Positions 1 to 6,471 of a stretch of DNA of 10,468 nt are shown here, in pieces (the first letter of the stretch is position 1; each line of letters opens with the position of its first letter). The translations under genes and the position numbers were made by a program. Source of the stretch: Bacteroides sp. Lineage in GTDB: Bacteria; Bacteroidota; Bacteroidia; Bacteroidales; Bacteroidaceae. Where the stretch lies: assembly GCA_030529405.1 (NCBI GenBank), contig JAUMWZ010000022.1, positions 1 to 10,468 on the forward strand, read 5' to 3'. The notes beneath the pieces are model-generated. The model searched no databases. It was not told the origin of the DNA and saw only the letters and a list, made by a program, of their open reading frames with translations.

Positions 1-448
1 TCTAGAAAAGAGTAGCGAGACAGGGGTTATATCTACCGAACCAGATAACCACGAAAAGATGGTAGAGTTACGTCAAGCTAAGGTTGATAAGATAGCAGAT
101 TATATTCCAGAGCTAGAGGTTTTGGGCGATGAAGATGCTGATTTGTTGATTGTAGGCTGGGGAGGTACTTACGGACATCTTCACTCTGCACTTGATTTTT
201 TAAGAAGAAATGGAAAGAAAGTAGCTTTGGCTCACTTCCAATATATAAATCCTCTTCCGCGTAATGCAGAAGCAGTTCTAAGAAAGTACAAGAAGGTTGT
301 TGTGGCAGAACAGAATCTTGGTCAGTTCGCTGGTTATTTGCGTATGAAGTTTGAAGGCTTAAAACTCCACCAATATAATCAGGTTAAGGGACAACCTTTT
401 GTTACTCGTGAACTTATAAATTCATTCATTAAAATATTGGAGGAGTAA
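1..448 (+). CDS. korA: 2-oxoglutarate:ferredoxin oxidoreductase subunit alpha, C-terminal part (5' end outside window)
   Basis: The reading frame is open from base 2, so the gene starts before the window; about 148 C-terminal residues are visible. KorA and KorB together oxidise 2-oxoglutarate and CoA to succinyl-CoA and CO2 in the cytoplasm, passing electrons to ferredoxin. The visible part fits the C-terminal region of the alpha chain: a charged linker (NHEKMVELRQAKVDKIADYI), a Rossmann-like segment with the glycine loop GWGGTYGH (visible residues 52-59), and the strand-loop FQYINPLPRNAE followed by VVVAEQNLGQFAGYLR, all recognisable in Bacteroidales KorA. The internal ATG at 59 is not the start, because the homologous sequence continues upstream (EKSSETGVISTEPDNHEK). 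The stop lies three bases before the korB start, so the two are one operon. The N-terminal region cannot be judged here. The substrate is inferred from close resemblance to KorA rather than to pyruvate enzymes. Confidence 0.93.
   Translation, partial: LEKSSETGVISTEPDNHEKMVELRQAKVDKIADYIPELEVLGDEDADLLIVGWGGTYGHLHSALDFLRRNGKKVALAHFQYINPLPRNAEAVLRKYKKVVVAEQNLGQFAGYLRMKFEGLKLHQYNQVKGQPFVTRELINSFIKILEE
439..443 (+). promoter_or_regulatory. Strong Shine-Dalgarno for korB
   Basis: GGAGG lies 8 nt before the korB ATG at 452, inside the last codons of korA. It is the only textbook Shine-Dalgarno among the starts in this window; the other genes have A-rich leaders, as is usual in Bacteroidota. It supports translation of korB from the korA message and settles the start at 452. 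Confidence 0.6.
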
Positions 449-451
449 GCT

Positions 452-1519
452 ATGACTCAAGATAAAGTTACTAACGAAAAAGGCAAAATACAAGTTGTGG
501 GCTACTGTGGCGATATTAAGAAATACACTATGCAGGATTATAAAAGTGGGCAACCTAGATGGTGTCCTGGTTGTGGCGACCATGCATTCTTAAATTCTCT
601 ATATAAGGGAATGGCAGAGATAGGTGTTGCTCCTCACAACATAGCAGCTATATCTGGTATAGGTTGTTCTTCTCGTCTTCCATACTATTTGAATACCTAC
701 GGTTTCCACACTATTCACGGTCGTGCGGCAGCTATTGCTACAGGTGTAAAGGTTGCAAATCCCGACTTATGTGTATGGCAAATATCTGGTGACGGAGACG
801 GTTTGGCTATTGGTGGTAACCACTTCATACATGCTGTAAGAAGGAATATAGACATAAATATTATTCTTTTGAACAACCGTATATATGGTCTTACAAAAGG
901 GCAATACTCACCTACATCGGCAAGGGGCTTTGTCAGCAAGACATCTCCTTACGGAACAATAGAAGATCCATTTCGTCCTGCGGAGTTAGCATTTGGTGCT
1001 AGAGGTCGTTTCTTTGCTCGCTGTATTGCTGTTGATGGTGGTCCTACGGTTGAAGTATTGAAGTCTGCAGCTAAACACAAAGGAACTTCTATCATAGAAG
1101 TATTGCAAAACTGTATAATATTCAATGACGGAACTCATGCATCAGTAGCAACTAAGGAGTTCAGAAACAAGAATGCGATATATCTTGAGCATGGCAAGCC
1201 TATGATATTTGGAGAGAACAGAGAGTATGGCTTAATGCAAGAGGGCTTTGGTCTTAAGGTTGTGAAGATTGGAGAAAACGGTGTTACAGAGAATGACATT
1301 CTTGTTCACGACGCACACTGTCAAGACAATACTTTGCAATTGAAGTTAGCGTTGATGGAAGGTCCAGATTTTCCTATTGCACTTGGAGTGATACGAGATG
1401 TTGAGGCTCCCACTTACGACTCTGCTTTGCATGAACAGATAGAAGAAGTTAAGTCAAAGAAGAAGTATCATAACTTTAACGAACTTCTTATGACTAACGA
1501 AACTTGGGTTGTGGAATAA
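452..1519 (+). CDS. korB: 2-oxoglutarate:ferredoxin oxidoreductase subunit beta
   Basis: This 355-residue protein is the thiamine diphosphate and iron-sulfur subunit of the enzyme. Visible motifs are WCPGCGDH with C38 and C41, GIGCSSR with C72, and QNC with C221. These four cysteines match the [4Fe-4S] ligands known for the beta chain of 2-oxoacid:ferredoxin oxidoreductases. The ThDP/Mg signature starts at GDGD (113-116) and ends at NNRIYGLTKGQ (141-151). The C-terminal segment (about 290-355: DILVHDAH, FPIALGVIRDVEAPTYD) is the tail typical of Bacteroidales KorB. The first 28 residues look slightly longer than I would expect, but the strong ribosome site supports the ATG at 452. The gene follows korA after 3 nt; a terminator lies 170 nt downstream. 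No ferredoxin or gamma/delta subunit gene follows, as expected for the two-subunit type. All key residues are intact. Confidence 0.96.
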   Translation: MTQDKVTNEKGKIQVVGYCGDIKKYTMQDYKSGQPRWCPGCGDHAFLNSLYKGMAEIGVAPHNIAAISGIGCSSRLPYYLNTYGFHTIHGRAAAIATGVKVANPDLCVWQISGDGDGLAIGGNHFIHAVRRNIDINIILLNNRIYGLTKGQYSPTSARGFVSKTSPYGTIEDPFRPAELAFGARGRFFARCIAVDGGPTVEVLKSAAKHKGTSIIEVLQNCIIFNDGTHASVATKEFRNKNAIYLEHGKPMIFGENREYGLMQEGFGLKVVKIGENGVTENDILVHDAHCQDNTLQLKLALMEGPDFPIALGVIRDVEAPTYDSALHEQIEEVKSKKKYHNFNELLMTNETWVVE

Positions 1520-1551
1520 CATACGGTATCGGGTTTGAACTAGGCGTGTTT

Positions 1552-1661
1552 TCATACTATATTTCAGCCCGTTGCAAATTATGTACAGTTGTAATGTAGA
1601 CTGTATATAGTTGTTTTCCAAACCATATATACTTAACTTTTAGTTTATTCTTACTTTATAA
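1552..1661 (+). repeat. 22-bp periodic repeat array A, between korB and the GH20 gene
   Basis: Degenerate units start at 1552, 1574, 1596 and 1618, and probably 1640, every interval being exactly 22 bp. They begin TCATA, GCAAA, GTAGA, CCAAA and TTAGT. The first four have AT cores such as CTGTATATAGTT (1601-1612) and CCATATATACTT (1623-1634). The fifth unit is weak against the consensus (head TCAAA, core CTATATATAGTT, tail GACTT), but resembles the last unit of array B at about 15 of 22 positions (shared GTTTAT and CTTACTT). The array is upstream of the korB terminator and so is probably transcribed as part of the korB 3' untranslated region. No open reading frame of note covers it. Function is unknown. 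Confidence 0.65.
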
Positions 1662-1688
1662 GTATATAAAAGTGAGTTTACATATTAG

Positions 1689-1735
1689 CAAAAGCGTGGC
1701 TCGATTTTGATAAACCGAACTGCGCTTTTGTTTTT
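1689..1735 (+). terminator. Rho-independent terminator after korAB
   Basis: Perfect 8-bp arms CAAAAGCG (1689-1696) and CGCTTTTG (1723-1730) enclose a 26-nt loop, inside which TCG and CGA can pair further. The right arm is followed directly by TTTTT. It lies 170 nt after korB and 30 nt before the hexosaminidase start, so it ends the korAB message. The loop is long, which lowers certainty about efficiency. Confidence 0.6.
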
Positions 1736-1765
1736 AACTACAAACAAATAAAACCTTAAAAACAA

Positions 1766-3373
1766 ATGAAAAAGACCATTCTATTTATTTTTGCTATGAT
1801 GTTATCGTCTTTAGTCTTTGCTAAAGCTGATGACTTGAGACTTCCAGACGCTTTTTCTGCACTTATGCCTATGCCAAACAAGGCAGTATTGACAAAAGGC
1901 ACTCCGTTTGTGGTAAATCAGAAGACAACTATATATGCTAGTGGTGCAGACCTCTCGTTTTCTGTGGTTTACCTGCAAAATATTTTGAGCGATAGGCTTA
2001 ATGTCACTCCAGCTAAGTCAAGTGTGCAATTGCCTAAAAATCAAATAAAACTGCTGATAGACAATAGCGTTTCTAATCCTGAAGGATATGTTTTGAATGT
2101 CAATTCAAAGCTCATAGAGGTAAAAGCATCTACTAAGGCGGGTATACTTAACGCTGTTTCTACCCTTGACCAAATATTGCTTGGCGATGTGTGCAACACT
2201 AAGAACTGCAAGATTGTAGCAATGACGATAGACGACTATCCACGCTTTGCACGCAGAGCCTTGATGCTAGACCCTGCAAGACACTTTCTTCCTGTTGAAG
2301 ACGTAAAGAAATATATCGACACAATGATGAGATATAAGTATAATGTTCTTCAGATTCACCTCACTGACGACCAAGGTTGGAGGTTTGAAGTAAAAGGAGA
2401 AGAGAGCTTGACAGCACATGGCAAACACTACACACAAGAGCAGTTGAAGGACATTATAAGCTATGCTGAGGAGAGAGGGGTAGAGATTGTTCCCGAGATA
2501 GATATACCAGGTCATACCTCTGCATTGTTGTTTGACAAACCACATCTGGGTTGCACATCGAAAGACACTATTGCAATAAAGTTAGGAAAGACTGCCGACA
2601 GAATGCTTTGTGCAAGCAATGCAGAGGGCTACGAACTATATAAGAAGATTATTTCTCAGATATCTAGTGTGTTCAAATCGAAGTATATACATCTTGGAGG
2701 AGATGAGTCTATCATAGAACAAAACTGGGCAAAGTGTTCAAAGTGTCAAGCTATGATGAAAGAGTTAGGATATTCTAAACCCGAAAAGCTGATGATTCCT
2801 TTCTTCGAGAAGATGCTTTCTTATGTCAGAGATAATGGTAAAACACCAATCTTATGGTGCGAGAATGATAATATACGTATGCCTGCCAAGGAGTATCTAT
2901 TTCCTTATCCTCAAGATGTTGTTCTTGTGACGTGGAGATATGGTCTTACTCCGCTTTGTTTAGATTTAACTTATAAGTCTGGCAATAAGATTTTGATGGC
3001 ACCAGGAGAGTTTACATACTTTGACTATCCACAGTTGAGGGGAGATTTGCCTGAGTTCAACAACTGGGGTATGCCTGTCACAACCCTAAAACGTTCTTAT
3101 GAGTTCGACCCTGGATATGGACTTCCGAAGGAAAAACAACAACATATTGACGGAGTTATGGGCACTTTGTGGGGCGAGGCTATACAAAATATAGATCGTG
3201 CAAACTATATGACCTATCCGAGAGCCTTTGCTATGATAGAAGCTGGCTGGACTGAAATGGAAAATCGTAGTTGGGAGTCGTTCAAAAAGCGCATATATCC
3301 TAACATTCTTCAACTGATGAAGAGGGGAGTTTCTGTTCGTGCTCCTTTCGAGATAGCTAACGAGAAGAAGTAG
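1766..3373 (+). CDS. Secreted beta-N-acetylhexosaminidase, glycoside hydrolase family 20
   Basis: This 535-residue enzyme should remove terminal beta-linked N-acetylglucosamine or N-acetylgalactosamine from glycans. A signal peptide is clear: MKK, a hydrophobic stretch to about residue 18, and a likely signal peptidase I site after VFA (19), so it acts in the periplasm or at the surface. Residues about 30-155 form the GH20b-type N-terminal domain. The catalytic barrel follows: LDPARHF (R172, H173), HLTDDQGWR (198-206), EIDIPGH (244-250) and HLGGDES (309-315). In the last, D313 and E314 are the substrate-assisting Asp and the acid/base Glu of the family. GTLWGE near the C-terminus carries a conserved Trp. 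No extra carbohydrate-binding module is present, so it is a plain two-domain enzyme. The A-rich leader before the ATG is typical of the phylum. I found no convincing promoter. It stands alone between two terminators; no susC/susD pair is nearby. Whether it targets host glycans, chitin fragments or peptidoglycan cannot be read from sequence. Confidence 0.93.
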   Translation: MKKTILFIFAMMLSSLVFAKADDLRLPDAFSALMPMPNKAVLTKGTPFVVNQKTTIYASGADLSFSVVYLQNILSDRLNVTPAKSSVQLPKNQIKLLIDNSVSNPEGYVLNVNSKLIEVKASTKAGILNAVSTLDQILLGDVCNTKNCKIVAMTIDDYPRFARRALMLDPARHFLPVEDVKKYIDTMMRYKYNVLQIHLTDDQGWRFEVKGEESLTAHGKHYTQEQLKDIISYAEERGVEIVPEIDIPGHTSALLFDKPHLGCTSKDTIAIKLGKTADRMLCASNAEGYELYKKIISQISSVFKSKYIHLGGDESIIEQNWAKCSKCQAMMKELGYSKPEKLMIPFFEKMLSYVRDNGKTPILWCENDNIRMPAKEYLFPYPQDVVLVTWRYGLTPLCLDLTYKSGNKILMAPGEFTYFDYPQLRGDLPEFNNWGMPVTTLKRSYEFDPGYGLPKEKQQHIDGVMGTLWGEAIQNIDRANYMTYPRAFAMIEAGWTEMENRSWESFKKRIYPNILQLMKRGVSVRAPFEIANEKK

Positions 3374-3430
3374 AAAGACATTTTTTGTTGCTTGTTTGAT
3401 GAATATTAAACGGCAAACACATATATGTTG

Positions 3431-3485
3431 GCGACACTGCTTGGCTTTGTTTTGTATAATGCTAAGCGGTGTCGCTTTGCTTTAT
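3431..3485 (+). terminator. Rho-independent terminator after the GH20 gene
   Basis: A strong hairpin pairs GCGACACTGCTTGGC (3431-3445) with GCTAAGCGGTGTCGC (3461-3475): 15 pairs including two G-T wobbles, with a 15-nt loop. A T-rich tail (TTTGCTTTAT) follows. It is the strongest terminator in the window and ends the hexosaminidase transcript 58 nt after its stop. Confidence 0.8.
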
Positions 3486-3522
3486 CTGTTTCCATAGGTG
3501 GGTTGTTGTATTTGCTTTCAAA

Positions 3523-3632
3523 TCAAAAGGTTAATAGTGTGTTTTCAAACCATATATGGCTGACTTTTATTTTCTATATAGTTTGCAAGTAGACTGTATA
3601 TGGTTCATTTCTTGTTTATGCTTACTTCTTGC
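3523..3632 (+). repeat. 22-bp periodic repeat array B, upstream of the lipoprotein gene
   Basis: Units start at 3523, 3545, 3567 and 3589, and probably 3611, at exact 22-bp spacing and in the same orientation as arrays A and C. The unit at 3545 shares CAAACCATATAT with the unit at 1618. The unit at 3589 shares the 13-mer GTAGACTGTATAT with the unit at 1596. The unit at 3611 resembles the one at 1640. The units at 3523 and 3567 are the most diverged. Unlike array A, this array lies after a terminator and 106 nt before the next start codon, so it falls in a promoter or leader region. Confidence 0.65.
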
Positions 3633-3709
3633 AGAGGGCAAATAATGGTGGTCTGCCGTTTGTTGTGGTTTATTAAACGGTGTAATGTTTTCTGTTCTTT
3701 TACAAATTG

Positions 3710-3730
3710 ATTATTTTCGCAGAAAATAAT
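3710..3730. promoter_or_regulatory. Palindrome overlapping a possible -7 element before the lipoprotein gene
   Basis: Perfect 9-bp arms ATTATTTTC (3710-3718) and GAAAATAAT (3722-3730) flank GCA, ending 7 nt before the ATG at 3738. TATTTTCG (3712-3719) within it differs by one base from the Bacteroidota -7 element TAnnTTTG; no good TTTG is seen about 20 nt upstream. It could be an operator for a dimeric regulator or a leader hairpin near the ribosome site. The palindrome is seen directly; any role is inferred. Confidence 0.4.
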
Positions 3731-3737
3731 ATTAGGA

Positions 3738-4799
3738 ATGAAGAAGTTAATACTCTTGATGATGGCAATTCTCTTTATTGTGTCTTGCAAAAAAGAGGTT
3801 GTGCAACCTAAATCATACATATCTGGCAAGATAGAAAATCTTGGCAACGACACTATATATGCTTATGGAATGGGTGTGGGATATGACAGAATGGACACAA
3901 TAGTGGCTGTTGGCGGAGAGTTTAAGATTGATTACGAGGCAGACACAACGTGCATAGCTTTGTTAAGTCTTGCAGATAGTGTGCAGATACCTTTGTTTAT
4001 CGAGAAAGAAGAGCCTGTTTTTGTTAGTGGCAATATGAATGAACCTTGGAAAATACGTGCTGTTGGAGGTGTTAATAACGATGAATACGGTGTGTTTGCT
4101 GACACTATATGCGCAATAGACTCTATTTCGGATAGCACAGTGAGGATTAAAGCGGAGGATTTTATAAGTCGTCACCCGCAGTCTATGGTCAATTTGTATC
4201 TTCTGCATAAATATTTTGTGTCTAAAGGAATGCCCGATGTGTATAAGGTTAAACTTCTTATTGACGGTATGGCTGGTAATATGCAAGATTGGGACTATTT
4301 GGGCAACTTGCGAAAACAGATTTCTGGAATGGAATATCCAGAAGTGGACAGAACAATGCCATACTTCAGTTTTGAGAATGCTGAGGGTAAAAGCTATTCA
4401 CGATATACTGACGAGCTTTCGGGTAAAGCCTTAGTTTTGACTTTTTGGTCTTCTTGGTCTGACAGTGTGAGAAACTCTGTCAATAATAAGGCGATAAACG
4501 AACTATACACAAAATATAAAAACAGCAAGTATCTGTCTTTTATGAGTGTATCAATGGATCTTGATAAAGAAACTTGGAAGAAATATATCAAAAAACACAA
4601 TATGAAGTGGCTTCAAGTGTTCAATAACGAAGGTTATGAGTCTGAAACAGTGAAGTCTCTAGGCATAAGCAACTTACCTTATAATATATTTATTGACTCT
4701 AACGGAACAATAATTGAAAAAGATGTGTCTGTTGGCAATATAAAGAAGTTGTGCGATGAACACGTGAAAGAGCAAAAAAGCAAAGAGAAGAAGAAGTAA
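3738..4799 (+). CDS. Lipoprotein with DUF4369-like region and a thioredoxin (TlpA-like) domain lacking the CXXC
   Basis: This 353-residue protein begins with a lipoprotein signal: MKKLILLMMAILF, then IVSC with C17 as the lipidated cysteine. It is therefore anchored in an envelope membrane, facing the periplasm or surface. Residues about 25-120 (SGKIENLGNDTIYAYG, then short beta-rich segments) look like the DUF4369 domain that precedes TlpA domains in many Bacteroidales proteins. Residues about 205-345 form a thioredoxin fold: MPYFSFENAEGKSYS, a strand LVLTFWSSW, and NLPYNIFID with the expected cis-proline. The active-site loop, normally W-C-x-x-C, reads W240-S-D-S-V244, so both cysteines are replaced (S241, V244). 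Thiol-disulfide exchange is therefore unlikely, and a binding or chaperone role is more plausible. The C-terminus is Lys/Glu-rich (KEQKSKEKKK). yifB starts 32 nt downstream, so the two are probably co-transcribed. The frame is intact, which argues against a decaying gene. Confidence 0.82.
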   Translation: MKKLILLMMAILFIVSCKKEVVQPKSYISGKIENLGNDTIYAYGMGVGYDRMDTIVAVGGEFKIDYEADTTCIALLSLADSVQIPLFIEKEEPVFVSGNMNEPWKIRAVGGVNNDEYGVFADTICAIDSISDSTVRIKAEDFISRHPQSMVNLYLLHKYFVSKGMPDVYKVKLLIDGMAGNMQDWDYLGNLRKQISGMEYPEVDRTMPYFSFENAEGKSYSRYTDELSGKALVLTFWSSWSDSVRNSVNNKAINELYTKYKNSKYLSFMSVSMDLDKETWKKYIKKHNMKWLQVFNNEGYESETVKSLGISNLPYNIFIDSNGTIIEKDVSVGNIKKLCDEHVKEQKSKEKKK

Positions 4800-4831
4800 T
4801 ACAGGGGTGGTAAAACTAAAACAAAGAGTTT

Positions 4832-6370
4832 GTGCTAATTAAAATATACGGAGCCGCAGTTCAAGGTATAGATGCTACACTCATCACAATAGAAGTCAAT
4901 AGCTCTAAAGGGTGTATGTTTTATCTCGTTGGACTACCCGATTCGGCGGTAAAAGAAAGTCATCAAAGAATAATATCGGCATTGCAATACAACGGATATA
5001 AGATGCCTACAAGCAATATTATAGTTAATATGGCTCCTGCCGATATAAAGAAAGAGGGGTCAGCATACGATTTGCCGTTGGCTGTGGGACTGTTGGGAGC
5101 AAACGAAGTAATATCGTGTGACAAGTTTGGTGACTATATGTTAATGGGAGAGTTAAGTCTTGACGGAAGCATACAACCTATAAAAGGCGCGTTGCCAATA
5201 GCTATATTGGCTCGTCAGTTAGGTTTCAAAGGACTTATAGTGCCTAAGCAAAACGCAAGAGAAGCTGCTGTTGTAAATGACCTCGAAGTATATGGAGTAG
5301 AAAATATAAAAGAGGTTATTGAGTTCTATGATGACAAACAGAAACTAGAACCTACTCTTGTAAACACCAGAGAAGAGTTTTTCTCGCAACAGTCAGTATT
5401 CGACTTTGACTTTGAAGATGTAAAAGGACAAGAGAATGTAAAGAGAGCTTTGGAGGTGGCTGCAGCTGGTGGGCATAATATTATTATGATTGGTGCGCCT
5501 GGAAGTGGTAAGTCTATGATGGCAAAAAGACTACCTTCTATTCTTCCCCCTCTATCGTTGGGCGAGAGTTTGGAAACGACCAAAATTCATTCCGTAGCTG
5601 GTAAGCTAAATAAAAATTCTTCGCTAATTTCGCAACGACCTTTCAGAGACCCACACCATACTATCTCTCAAGTAGCACTTGTAGGAGGCGGCAGCTTTCC
5701 ACAACCTGGAGAAATTAGCTTGTCGCATAATGGTGTGCTTTTTCTTGATGAATTGCCTGAGTTTAGCAGAAACGTACTTGAGGTGTTACGTCAGCCCCTT
5801 GAAGATAGAAAGATTACTATATCGAGAGTGAAAACAACAATAGACTATCCCGCAAGTTTTATGCTTGTGGCGTCAATGAACCCTTGTCCGTGCGGATATT
5901 ATAATCACCCAACGAAAGAATGTGTATGCAGTCAGGGGCAAGTTCATAAGTATCTGAATAAGATATCTGGACCGTTGCTAGACAGAATAGATATACAAGT
6001 GGAGATAGTTCCAGTACCTTTCGATAAAATATCTGAACAACGAAAAGGTGAGGCAAGCATAAACATCAGAGAAAGAGTAATAAAGGCAAGGCAAATTCAA
6101 GAGAAAAGGTTTGCAAATCATGAAGGAGTGTATTGTAATGCACAGATGAATAGCAAGTTGCTTTCGCTTTATGCTGTGCCAGATCAAAAAGGACTTGAAC
6201 GTCTGAAAAATGCAATGGACAAGCTGAACCTATCTGCAAGAGCTTATGACAGAATATTGAAAGTGGCAAGGACGATAGCGGATTTGGACAACAAAGACAG
6301 TATTGAACCGCACCACATAGCAGAGGCTATAAGTTATCGCAACTTAGATCGCGAGAACTGGGTATCTTAA
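4832..6370 (+). CDS. yifB: YifB/ComM-family Mg-chelatase-like AAA+ ATPase
   Basis: This 512-residue cytoplasmic ATPase belongs to the YifB/ComM family. ComM in naturally competent bacteria is known as a hexameric helicase that helps integrate incoming DNA by branch migration; whether this species takes up DNA is unknown. Domains: an N-terminal ChlI/Lon-protease-like fold (about 15-140), an AAA+ module with Walker A GAPGSGKS (221-228) and Walker B LFLDE (303-307), and a Mg_chelatase_C lid (about 400-505). The family's cysteine motif is present as CPCG (352-355) and CVC (364-366). The start is GTG. An in-frame stop at 4817 rules out a longer product, and the sequence MLIKIYGAAVQGIDA from this codon matches how family members begin. 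Only a weak AAAGAG precedes it. It lies 32 nt after the lipoprotein gene. Length and motifs are normal. Confidence 0.93.
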   Translation: MLIKIYGAAVQGIDATLITIEVNSSKGCMFYLVGLPDSAVKESHQRIISALQYNGYKMPTSNIIVNMAPADIKKEGSAYDLPLAVGLLGANEVISCDKFGDYMLMGELSLDGSIQPIKGALPIAILARQLGFKGLIVPKQNAREAAVVNDLEVYGVENIKEVIEFYDDKQKLEPTLVNTREEFFSQQSVFDFDFEDVKGQENVKRALEVAAAGGHNIIMIGAPGSGKSMMAKRLPSILPPLSLGESLETTKIHSVAGKLNKNSSLISQRPFRDPHHTISQVALVGGGSFPQPGEISLSHNGVLFLDELPEFSRNVLEVLRQPLEDRKITISRVKTTIDYPASFMLVASMNPCPCGYYNHPTKECVCSQGQVHKYLNKISGPLLDRIDIQVEIVPVPFDKISEQRKGEASINIRERVIKARQIQEKRFANHEGVYCNAQMNSKLLSLYAVPDQKGLERLKNAMDKLNLSARAYDRILKVARTIADLDNKDSIEPHHIAEAISYRNLDRENWVS

Positions 6371-6372
6371 TT

Positions 6373-6404
6373 GCAAACTTTGTGAGTATTATCTAAAGTT
6401 TTGC
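6373..6404 (+). terminator. Possible weak hairpin after yifB
   Basis: GCAAACTTT (6373-6381) pairs with AAAGTTTTGC (6395-6404) with one unpaired T. The stem is AT-rich and lacks a following T-run, so it is a poor terminator. Its right arm overlaps the -33 element of the metG promoter, so it may instead be incidental or regulatory. Confidence 0.25.
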
Positions 6405-6432
6405 ATACAATATCTTATAGATAGTATCTTTG
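6399..6432 (+). promoter_or_regulatory. Bacteroidota-type promoter for metG
   Basis: TTTTG (6399-6403) and TATCTTTG (6425-6432) match the -33 (TTTG) and -7 (TAnnTTTG) elements of the primary sigma factor in Bacteroidota, with 21 nt between them. Transcription would start near 6438, giving a leader of about 34 nt before the metG ATG at 6472. This is the only full consensus promoter I recognise in the window. Confidence 0.65.
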
Positions 6433-6471
6433 TAGTCTTAAAAGCAGAAATAAATAGAACACATATATTAT

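Larger units (their letters stand above)
3374..3737. other. 364-bp intergenic region
   Basis: This gap holds a terminator hairpin (3431-3485), the second 22-bp repeat array (3523-3632) and a palindrome just before the next gene (3710-3730). Otherwise I see nothing coding. A minus-strand reading frame reaching into the next gene (3605-3853) has no recognisable content. A 10-base string TATTAAACGG occurs twice (3404-3413 and 3671-3680), which may be chance in such AT-rich DNA. Confidence 0.6.

Noticed and set aside
1726..1765. Promoter for the GH20 gene from TTTTG (1726-1730) and a TA-rich box near 1755
   Set aside because: No TAnnTTTG is present, and the start point would fall almost on the ATG. 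The evidence is too weak.
3404..3680. Direct repeat TATTAAACGG at 3404-3413 and 3671-3680
   Set aside because: Ten bases repeated within 280 bp of AT-rich DNA is not clearly beyond chance. The flanks do not match, so it is not a target-site duplication or attachment site.
3605..3853. Minus-strand reading frame across the 364-bp gap and the lipoprotein start
   Set aside because: There is no recognisable domain, it overlaps a clear lipoprotein signal sequence on the other strand, and no promoter or ribosome site supports it.
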